Part shown: one piece after another, positions 54,835-64,000 of the stretch | How positions within the stretch are numbered: the stretch's first letter is position 1 | How the letters are laid out: every line of letters begins with the position of its first letter | Assembly (NCBI RefSeq): GCF_000471905.2 | Contig: NW_006498137.1 | Location: forward strand, 1,081,323-1,145,322 | From: Amborella trichopoda | Lineage: Eukaryota; Streptophyta; Magnoliopsida; Amborellales; Amborellaceae | Direction: 5' to 3' | DNA length: 64,000 bases | Translations under genes and position numbers: made by a program | Notes under the pieces: generated by a model | Seen by the model: only the letters and a program-made list of their open reading frames with translations | What the model was told of the DNA's origin: nothing | Databases searched by the model: none

Positions 54835-57340
54835 GAAAATTTATAGAGAGAAAGTACTTTAAGTTTTTAAAGAGCAACATCTCATATTTTTTAGGGAAAA
54901 CAATTATCTCAAACTTTAACTTTTAGAGAGAGAATGTATGTTAAATTTTTAGAGAGAAAAAGTATCATTTTTTTAGAGAGATGTACTATTTCAAAAATTT
55001 AGAGAGAGAAACTATATCAAATTTTAAATTTTAGAGAGAGAAAGTATGTTAACATTTTAGAGAGAGAAAGTATGTTAAAATTTTAGAGAGAAAAATTACT
55101 AAAAAACATTAGAGAGATAAACTATCTCAAAATTTTAGAGAAAGAAAATACATGTAAATTTTTAGAGAGAGAAACTATCTCAACTTTTTAGAGAGAAACT
55201 ATTTCAAAATTTTTAGAGAGAGAGAAAAACTCATATTTTAATTTTTAGAGAGAGAAACTATATCAAATTTTAGAGAGAGTACCTAAAAAGTTTTAAAAAT
55301 AGAAACTATCTCNNNNNNNNNNNNNNNNNNNNNNNNNNNNNNNNNNNNNNNNNNNNNNNNNNNNNNNNNNNNNNNNNNNNNNNNNNNNNNNNNNNNNNNN
55401 NNNNNNNNNNNNNNNNNNNNNNNNNNNNNNNNNNNNNNNNNNNNNNNNNNNNNNNNNNNNNNNNNNNNNNNNNNNNNNNNNNNNNNNNNNNNNNNNNNNN
55501 NNNNNNNNNNNNNNNNNNNNNNNNNNNNNNNNNNNNNGTATTCTTAAAATTGTAGAGAGAGAAAATATTCTTAAACTTTTAGAAAGAAACTATTATAAAT
55601 TTTATAAAAATAAACGGCTTAATTTTTTTTAGAGAGATATATCTCATTTTTTAGATAGAGAAACTATCTCAAATTTTTAGTTCTAGAGAAAACTATCTCG
55701 AATTTTGAATTTTAGAAAGAGAAAATATATTAAAATTTTAGAAATAGAAATTATATCAAATTTTAGAGAGAGAAACAACCTAAATTTTTTTTAGAGAAAC
55801 TATCTCAATATTTTTGGAGAGATAACCTATCGCAAAATTTATGTTTTAGAGAGAAAAAGTATATTAAAAATTTCGAGAGATAAACAATATCAAATTTAGA
55901 GAAAGTACATTAAATTTTTAGAGAGAGAAAGCATCTTAAAATTTAAGAGAGTAACTATATCAAATTTTAGAGAGAGAAAGGACATAATTTTTTTTTTAAA
56001 AAAGAAACTATTGCAAAAATGTTAAAGAGGAATTATTTCAAATTTTAGCTTTTAGAAAGAGAGTATCTTAAAATTTGAGAGAAAAACTATATTATATTTT
56101 AGAGAGAAAACCTATTTCAAAATTATTGAAGAGGGGAACTATCTCAAGCTTTAAGTTTCAGAGAGAGAGAGTATCTTAAAATTTTAGAAAGAGAAACCAT
56201 ATTAAAATTTAGAGAGAGTAAAACACCTAAAATTTTTAGAGAGAGAAATTATCTCAAAATTTTTAGACAATTTCAAATTTTAAATTTTGGATAGAAAGTA
56301 TATTAAATTTTAGAGAGACAAACCATATCAAATTTTAGAGAGAAAAACTATATCAAAATTTTTATAGATACACTATCCCAAATTTTGAGTTTTATAAGGA
56401 AAAAATATTTTGACTTTTAGAGAGAGAAAGTACATAAAAATTTTAAACAGATAAATTACATCAAGTTTTGTTACCAAACAATGAACATAGAAGTGATTGC
56501 ACAGAATCCATGAATTTTATATAGTATATCCAAACAAGAGATTTGAGAAATCCATGACAAAAATCCTTGATATTGAAAATCCATAGATTTCCGATATCCA
56601 AAATCATGCTTTGCATACCCGGGATATCTTGTATACAAACATGTTTGGCAATTTTTTTGGACTTTTTTTGTTACATACCATGATTTCTGTAATCAAGAAA
56701 GTGGGCTAAAACATGTGTAATCAAGTAAAAAAGAGGGCCAAAAACATGGTACACAACAGAAAAAATTTGGGTTATCCAAAACATGGTTTTGTGTAAGTAT
56801 GAAAGAGGGAATAAAATGTAATACAACGGATGATAGTACTATTTTCACATACCGGAGCTGCCTACTTTATTAAATACACCACTTTATTGAATATAATTAT
56901 TTTTGCCAAAACATCCCAACAAATTAGTGAGTATCTCAAATTTTAAGTTTTAAAGAAAAAGTATTTTAAAATTTTAGAAAGAGAAATTATATAAAATTTT
57001 AGAGATAGAAAGTACTGGGATTTTTAGAGAAACTATTACAAATATTTAGAAAGACAAGTTCTCATATTTCAAGTTTTAGAGAAAGAAAATATCTTAAAAT
57101 ATCAAAAAGAGAGAAACAATATCAAATTTTAGATAGAGAAATTACCTAAAAAAATTTAAAGCGAGAAATATTCTCAAAAATTTTGGAGAAAGAAATTATA
57201 TCAAATTTGAAATTTTGGATAGATAAAGTTTTTTAAAATTTTAGAGAGAGAAATTACCCAATTTTTTTTAAGAGAGAAAACGTATATTAAAATTTTAGAG
57301 AGAAAAACTATATCAAAATTTTAAAAAAAAATTTACTTAA
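54835..57340. repeat. GAGA-rich degenerate repeat tract
   Basis: Variants of AAATTTTAGAGAGAGAAACT and ATCTCAAA repeat for about 2.5 kb at roughly 20-45 bp spacing, with AGAGAGAGAAA(C/G)TAT as the core. They are interrupted by a 225-N gap and by a non-repetitive stretch at about 56470-56930. No coding sequence. Confidence 0.9.
55313..55537. other. Assembly gap (225 N)
   Basis: N run inside the GAGA-type repeat tract, so the tract length is uncertain. Confidence 1.
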
Positions 57341-57354
57341 ATTGTTTTTTAGAG

Positions 57355-57905
57355 AAATAACACGTACTCTCTCTCCACGTATCTCTCTCGCTCTCTATCA
57401 AAAGATAAACATGGTTTTTACCGAGATAAACATGATTTTTCTATTAAATATTTTTTCCTATAATCTCCTCTCTCCCACTCTTTCTCTCCCTCTCTACAAT
57501 TTTTATAAAAAGATAAAGGTGATTTCCCTCTTAGATATTCTTTCATATTATCTTTTCTCTCCCCCATATTTCTCTCTCCTTCTCCACGATTTTTCTATAT
57601 CTCTTACTCCTTTCCTATAATCTCTCTCCCTCTCTATAACTCTTTCAACTAATCTCTCTCCCTCTCTCTCACATTCTCTCTCCACACATCAAATTCTCTC
57701 TCTTCTCTCTCTCTCTCTACGTATTAAATTCCTCTCTCAAATCCCGTATTTTCTCTCAAAGGTTTTTCTATATCTCTCACACCCTGTTTTCTAAAATCTC
57801 TCTCCCTCTCTCTCTAACTCTTTCCACTAATCTCTCTCCCTCTCTCTCCATCTCTCTCTAACTCTCTCTCTTTCCGCACATTAATTTTCTCTCCCAAATC
57901 TCTTA
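57355..57905. repeat. CT-rich microsatellite-like tract
   Basis: Dense TCTCTCTCCCTCTCT runs, pyrimidine-rich on the plus strand, opposite in strand polarity to the adjacent purine-rich tract. It includes duplicated phrases such as CTATAATCTCTCTCCCTCTC. An open frame here (57342-57620) is a by-product. Confidence 0.9.
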
Positions 57906-57949
57906 TTTTTTACAGAGATAAACATGATTTTCCTCTTCTTATGTATAGA

Positions 57950-59720
57950 GGATTTTTTTTGACAAATATTCCTAACTTTTATTAATAACTAAGAAAATGA
58001 AATTACATTATTAGAAATAACAAGAGAAGATAAGGACGAACCATCCTTAACCAAAGGGTCGGCTACATGATTCGTTTCACGATAAATATGGGTGAAGGAA
58101 ACTGAGAATGAATCTACCAAATCCATAACCTGCAACAATATAAAGTGTAGCTCCTAGGGAAGTTTTTGCTCTCTATTACACCATTTAATTACATTTAAGG
58201 AATCCCTTTTTATTTAAGAGTTATTACCAAGATTCCTATTAACAGTAGAGCACTTAGTTCAGCATAATTGACTCTTTGAACACTTATTGGACCAACATAA
58301 GGAAAAAGAATGTTACCCGAACAATCTCGTAAAACCTTACCAATCCCTGCTAAACCAAGATTTCCAAACGAGCTAACATTAAAGTTGAGCTTCAAACAGC
58401 CATTTGGAGGTGCCATCCAAATGCTTCTCGGTTTAGCTTTAACACAACCAAGGAGGACAAGGTTACTAAGATTAGTCATAACATTGACTTTGGAGATACC
58501 CCAACCCTCCTTTGTCACAGACAACCAAGACCAGACAAAGAGTTTGATGATATGTATTATCCTATCAAAAGACATAAAATTCCCCTCAAATGTCTTCTTA
58601 TTTCTTTCTTTCCATACCTCTCAAAGGATAACACCTTTCACGATTTTCCAAATACTTCTCCCTATTTTAGGCAGGTGTGCAAGATCAAATTGTGAAACTA
58701 TCCCTTTTGCTGATTGGGGAAGCACCAAATTAATCCCTAAAACTCCAATTAACCAATACCAAATTCTTACAATGAAAGAACAATGAATAAAAATATGCGC
58801 ACCAGATTCCCCATCAGCTTTATATAGCAAACAAACATTCGACAAAACCTTCTCCTTTTGATCAAATTATTAATAGTCAAAAGTTTATTCATTGTCGCCA
58901 ACCAAATAAAGACGTGAATTTTATGCGGAATGGGCCATTTACAAATTTGGACAACATGAGGGCAATGCCATCTCTATCGATCATGAAATAGAAGGTTATA
59001 GCATGGCTTAACAGAAAATCCCGTCACTCTCAATTTCCCATATCATTTCGTCCTCTGCATTGAGAGTGATATAAGCTTTATCTAGCAATTCTATCAATGC
59101 ACACCTTTGGGAAAGTTGCACATTGTTTTGGCGACTGTAAGCCAGGAAAATATTCCAAGATAGAAGATGACCCCTTCTTTCTACAGCCTGGATAACTTTC
59201 ATATTAAGCCTTGTTACCATCGCAAAAAATTTAGAAAATACTGACTTCATAGGGCATTCCCCAATCCTTTTATGATGCTAAAAAGAAACTCACATACCAC
59301 AGCCCGTATTTCATCTGAAATAACCCGAAATCATAGGCTTACAGTAGAAAATAGCTTTCCACACATGAGAGGTAGCATTACCTCTTCCCCCCCAAGCCAT
59401 CTATCCATCCCGTACTTTGCTAAAAGAACTTTGAATCATAGATGATCATGCAAATGAAATCTACACCACCATCATTTGCACAGCAAAGCCTGATTAACCA
59501 TTTTAATATTCCTTATACCCAGGCCCCCTTCTCTCTTCAGAGTACACACTCTATCCCATCTTAGAAAATGGAATTTCTTCTGTTCATTACGGGAACCCTA
59601 TAGAAAGTCCTACATTATTTTATCTATTTTTTTTGCTACCGAAGCGAGCATATTAATCAATGACATCTGATACACCGGAAGATTAGATAGACAAGATCTT
59701 ACATATAGTTATATAGGATT
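57950..59720 (-). pseudogene. L1-like LINE remnant: RT end, zf-RVT and RNase-H-like domain
   Basis: On the minus strand from right to left: LPVYQMSLI, RWDRVCTLKREGGLGIRNIK, then RGHLLSWNIFLAYSRQ (59008-59250). Next is zf-RVT, SNVCLLYKADGESGAHIFIH then CSFIVRIWYWLIG (58621-58845). The RNase-H-like domain follows, WMAPPNGCLKLNFNVSSFGN, LAGIGKVLRDCSGNILFPYV and NYAELSALLLIGI (58210-58575). Frameshifts separate the pieces. The 5' part (endonuclease, most RT) is missing, which is typical 5' truncation. Confidence 0.82.
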
Positions 59721-59729
59721 TTCTTTCCT

Positions 59730-60580
59730 CCATTTTATTTCATATAGTAATTGTGAATCAGATCTTACATATATTAATTGTGAATCGAATCTCACAACTA
59801 GAAAGGATCACATATTGATAGAGTCAGTAATATTTCTCACTTTCCAACAAATTCTCTCTATTTCCCTATCTCCCTCTTTCCTAAAGTATCTCTCCCTCTT
59901 AACAGGTCTTATCGACACTCTCCCTCTTATTTATATTGTCGCCTTAAATTTCTCTCTTCTCTCTAAGGTTTTTTTAAATTATGTCCCTCTCTACTGATTT
60001 CTCATTCTCTATTTCATTGTAGGTAAAGAATCTTTTTGGTTGCTATCAATTTTATTGCGACCCACCCATCCAAAGGTGATGCAGCTTATATTGCATAACT
60101 TTTTCGATTATTCTTAACATTCAATATTTTTGCTCACCCAAGCTCACCCAATAACTTTTTCTGTTAGAGTCCTTTGCAGGTATTTAAGATTTAGGTTTTT
60201 TTTTTTAATATTTTTTATTCCTTTGTCTTTGTGAGCTTCTTGGTTATATCTAATGCTCTGGAAGTTTGTCTTAAATGACTTTTTAATTACATCGCAAATG
60301 TAGGCAACTGCTTTGGACTTTCCATGTTCTTTTATTATTGTTGTTGTTCTTGACTGGTTTGCATGTTACTGTGGACAATGCAGTTGATTGTGTAATATGA
60401 ATGGTAGTTATATTACCAGATCGTGTTAGGGTGTTAAGGACTTTGAGTCCTGAATGATGATAGCCTTCTCTTAGAGAGAGAGTTGCTCTCTCTCTCTGGC
60501 ACCTGTGATTTAAATTTCCAACTGTGTAGGATTTGAATATAAGAAATCAATGTGTTACTGTGTTTTGAATGAATTTTTTG
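59730..60580. other. Intergenic, no gene
   Basis: CT-rich patch at 59830-60010 and short GA/CT runs at 60468-60500. Nothing coding is recognised. Confidence 0.5.
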
Positions 60581-60589
60581 CATTGTATT

Positions 60590-62120
60590 TTTATAATAAT
60601 TGTAAAAAGTAGGTATTAGAAAGAATAATTTATTTTTATTGGAATGATACCCATTATAATTAGATTCGATAATTGTAATGACAAAGTATATTATTTTAAA
60701 AAATTTCATTTATTATTTTTTCATGCATACTCTCTCTCCTCTTTATCTTCATGAATGGATAATAAATATAATATGCCTATTATATTTACAATTATTATTT
60801 TGTAATAAATAAATTATAAAATAATGTAATGTAATTATAATTATAATAAATAATAAATAATAAATTCAATTTACATAGAATAATTTAGGAAAAATATCTC
60901 TATATCTACTATGTTTATGTTTCATTTCTTGATAAATCCAAGGTTTCAAAAAATATCTTCTAACCCCCTAGCTACTTTAAACGTATTTTTTAATATAAAA
61001 AAATATGAGAAAGACATTATTTTTAAACCTAATCATTTCTCTCACTTCACTTATTTAACCCAAACTTATTTGTTTCTCTCTCTTCCTGTGTCTCTCTTAC
61101 TCTCTCTCCTCCTGTGTTTCTTCAAACACCTCTCTTTCTCCTCTCAATAACCTCTCACCTCCATGAAGCCCTTCTCTCTCTAGATGTTTGGGAGGACGGC
61201 TTTTAGAAAAGATAGATGTCTGTTTAAATTCGTTTGGCCTAAAAAAACATGTTTAAATTAGCTAAGGTTGTTAAAAGAAATACAATCTACAAATTTTATG
61301 CCCCAAGATACTTTTTTAAACCTTGGGTCTAATGTGAAATGGAAGCTTAAAATATGGGGTATGGAGATAGTTTCTCAATAATTTATTCTTAGAATATTAT
61401 ATTTATATTTTTCCTTGATTCCCTCAAAGTCTAAATACAAATTTTATGATTATTATTTCTATAATAATTATAAAAAATTAGATATTGGTAAAAATAAATT
61501 TTTTTTTATGTTCAAATCTTATAATTATATTATAATTATAACATGTTTCTTTTCCCCAAAAAGTGATTAAAAAAAAGAAAGAAACCAAAACACCTTGCTA
61601 CATGAAAGGCTCTATAATAATTGTAAAAAGTAGGTAGTGGTAAGAATAATTTATCTTTATTAGAACGTTACCATTATATTTAGATTCTATAATTGTAATT
61701 ACGAATACTATTATTTTAAAATTTTTATTATTTATAATTTTATTATTTTTTCATGCATACTTTCTCTCCTCTATCTTCACGATTGGATAGTAAATATCAT
61801 ATATATTGTATTTACATTTAATATTTTGTAGTAAATAAATTGTAAAATAATGTAAGGTAATTATAGTTATAGTAAAATAAATTAAATTTATGTGAGAATA
61901 ATTTATTCACATTTATAATTTTTCGTTGATTGCCTAAAGTCTAAGTATTTTCTATACATATATATTTCTACAATAATTGTAAAAATTAGATATTGGTAGA
62001 AATAATTCATTTTTTGTTCGAATTTTACAATTGTATTATAATTATAACTAATTTTTGTCCCCAAATAGTAATTAAAAAGTTTTTTAAAAAAGAAAACTCA
62101 AAACCTTGCTATGTGACAGG
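60590..62120. repeat. Diverged direct duplication about 1 kb apart
   Basis: TGTAAAAAGTAGGTA at 60601 and 61622 begin blocks that both run through TTTTTTCATGCATACT(C/T) and AATAAATTNTAAAATAATGTAA. A second pair, TTGATT(C/G)CC(T)(C)AAAGTCTAA to AAACCTTGCTA(C/T)(A/G)TGA, is at about 61414-61610 and 61929-62118. The first copy carries an extra segment (about 60900-61390). Confidence 0.75.
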
Positions 62121-62129
62121 AAGAAAAAT

Positions 62130-63035
62130 AGATAATATTAACCCTATAAATATTTTATTGAAAATATTTTTCAATAATAAATATATTTCAATGATTAAAT
62201 ATCACGCACATGCATATTATTAGTATTACTAGTTGAATTATACTAGTTGATATAATTCAGTAGGGGCGCCACTCAAATCAAAGAAACTTAATTATATCAT
62301 GTCTTAGTCTGTAGTAGGTATTATTTTCTCCCCATTTTACACACTCTAAATTTAACAGATACCGTGTCAATACGCTCGTCAAAAGTGTTGTGCACTGGGG
62401 ATTGAAAAATCGGGCGTTATAATATGAACCACCCGGTAGCCGGTTCTCGTTTCAGAAGTTTTGGTGACCGACGATGTATATTTTTAAAAAAATTAAAAGT
62501 AATATATAAAATTTTAAAAAATAAGGGATTTTGTTTGTAATACTTTTTTTTTTTTTAATATTTTCATTATTATGGCAAAGATTGGAAATTGTTTTGGTCA
62601 TTAATAATTATTTTTATAGTTTCCCATTTTTTTTAGAAAAATTCAAAAGTAGCCTTGGGCACAAATCGATTATTTAAATTTTTTTCATTAATTTTTAACT
62701 TTATTTGGATGTACTTTTTTTAATCATTATTTAAATATATTTTTCATATTTTATTAGATTTATATTTTATTTTTTTATCACTTTTTTTATTACATGGGAC
62801 TTGTCCAGTTAGAAAGATTGGACAAGCCGGTTTACCAGTTAGGCCACTTGAACCACTTGCTGGCTCATGTCCGGTTAACCGTTCCAGTTCGATTTTTTCT
62901 ACATTGAGAGGAACGTCATCAGGGATCCACAAATCTAATTTCCAACTTTAAAATCATTATTGAATGGTGGATTCCCACGAGACTTCATTGCTTAAATAAC
63001 CTATGATGCAAACATAATAGATTTTTCATTACTCA
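62130..63035. other. Intergenic, no gene
   Basis: AT-rich. The GC-richer patches at 62400-62475 and 62795-62905 have GGTT/CCGG words (GCCGGTTTACCAGTTAGG, TCCGGTTAACCGTTCCAG), perhaps the ends of one small element. No coding motif. Confidence 0.4.
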
Positions 63036-63044
63036 TTCTAATAA

Positions 63045-63403
63045 GGGTGCGCTTTCTATAAGGCCACCTCCAAATTTTATCATAACATGTAATTTTGTTG
63101 TAAAAAATTCTTAGGATTATTTTAAATTCTATTTTCATATCTAATTAGAAGATTTTAAACTCCAATAATAGTTACAATCAAAGAGATCTATAAATATATG
63201 AAAATCTTGAAAATGGACGGCCTAGATAATGTGTTGCAAGATGTACCATTTTTGAGACTCAATTTCTTTTTTTATATTCATACATCTCGATGTCGAGATG
63301 ATTAAATAGAGGTTTTTCAACATTAAATAACCTTTCCGATATATTTTTGAGATGCATCTGTAATCCTATATTTAAAGGTTGCAACCATATATAAACTTTT
63401 CCC
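63045..63403 (+). mobile_element. MITE family A copy with 9-bp TSD
   Basis: Starts GGGTGCGCTTTCTATAAGG, ends TATATAAACTTTTCCC. Flanked by TTCTAATAA (63036-63044, 63404-63412). Confidence 0.92.
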
Positions 63404-63439
63404 TTCTAATAAACCTTGGCCAGTGCTCTTTTTTGCTAT

Positions 63440-63836
63440 GGGTGTGGTTTGTATAAAGTTGCAACATTAAACAATCCAATTAAGGCACACGTCCAAATTT
63501 TGTCATACTATATAAAAGTCTTAGGATTACCTGAGAATCTATTTTCATATCTAATTATAAATTTTAAACTCTAAAAATAGTTAAAATCAAGTCGATCTAT
63601 AAACATATAAAAATCTTGAAAATGGACGGTATAGATAATGTGTCGCATAATGTACTATTTTTGGACTCAAAATCTTTTTTATTCTTTATTTTTTTATTTT
63701 TTTTCCATATTCATACATCTTGATGTTGAGATGATAAATTAGAGGGTTTTTCACCATTAAAACTTTTTCCGATGGATTTTTGAGATGCATCCTTAATTGT
63801 ACATAATAAGGTTTCAACCTTATATAAACTTTTTCC
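63440..63836 (+). mobile_element. MITE family A copy
   Basis: Starts GGGTGTGGTTTGTATAAAG, ends TATATAAACTTTTTCC. 36 bp beyond the preceding copy. No clear target duplication. Confidence 0.82.
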
Positions 63837-64000
63837 GAATTTCTTAAAATATTGGGTGTCTTGTCACTTTGAAATCATAAAAAGAATACGACTTTGTCAA
63901 ACGGGGAAGGAGTCTCGTAATAATTATTTGTAGATAGATTTTCCTCTCTGTTGTACTTACGAAGCTCTGCTCCTTTATTTAATGAAATTACTAGTTAACA

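Noticed and set aside
58310..58786. 158-codon plus-strand open frame
   Set aside because: Opposite strand of the LINE RNase-H-like and zf-RVT remnants, which have recognisable motifs on the minus strand.
1..64000. A coordinated novel gene system or biosynthetic cluster (SSL hinting at alkaloid biosynthesis)
   Set aside because: Only three unrelated housekeeping-type genes are present. The SSL-type protein alone does not imply alkaloid synthesis, and there are no tailoring enzymes nearby.

Overview
This is a stretch of plant nuclear genome, most likely from a dicot or early-diverging flowering plant. It is AT-rich, has long spliceosomal introns, carries plant retrotransposon and MITE families, and encodes three recognisable plant proteins. 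I cannot name the species. Two N gaps (39186-39205 and 55313-55537) show it is a draft assembly. I see no prokaryote-style operon, CRISPR array, rRNA or tRNA gene, and nothing that looks like a new multi-gene system.

Three protein-coding genes can be built exon by exon. (1) The left edge holds the 5' part of a mitochondrial chaperonin CPN60/HSP60 gene on the minus strand (coding exons 4044 down to 68, continuing off the window). It includes a 22-nt micro-exon. (2) A plus-strand class-3 (diacylglycerol-type) lipase gene runs from its start codon at 19164 to its stop at 38100, with seven coding exons totalling 632 codons. It is inflated by introns of up to 7.1 kb filled with transposons. (3) A minus-strand strictosidine synthase-like (SSL/APMAP-type) gene has six exons from 54233 down to 39621. 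Its second exon lacks one nucleotide, so it is either a recent pseudogene or carries an assembly error. Genes 2 and 3 converge, with stops 1.5 kb apart. Genes 1 and 2 are divergent and separated by 15 kb of transposon-rich DNA. No functional link between the three is evident.

The rest is mobile and repetitive DNA. At least fourteen copies of one roughly 0.3-0.4 kb MITE family are scattered across the window, with 9-10 bp target duplications that suggest a Mutator-type element. There is a 4.26 kb hAT element with terminal repeats and an exact 8-bp target duplication, itself inserted in a MITE copy. Three decayed LINE copies of one RTE-like family sit in introns of genes 1 and 2, and L1-like LINE remnants lie elsewhere. 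The largest SSL intron holds a 5'-truncated Ty1/copia remnant with a reiterated 3' end. Other items are tRNA-derived-looking SINEs with target duplications, an inverted pair of foldback elements, many exact tandem duplications of 26-161 bp, and a 2.5 kb GAGA-rich degenerate repeat tract followed by CT repeats upstream of the SSL gene.

Region by region: 1-4.3 kb CPN60 5' end, with an RTE LINE and foldback pair in intron 2; 4.35-17.8 kb intergenic MITEs, L1 LINE, hAT and minisatellites; 17.8-38.3 kb lipase; 39.2-54.3 kb SSL; 54.8-57.9 kb purine/pyrimidine repeats; 57.96-59.7 kb L1 LINE 3' half; 60-64 kb AT-rich duplicated DNA and two more MITEs.
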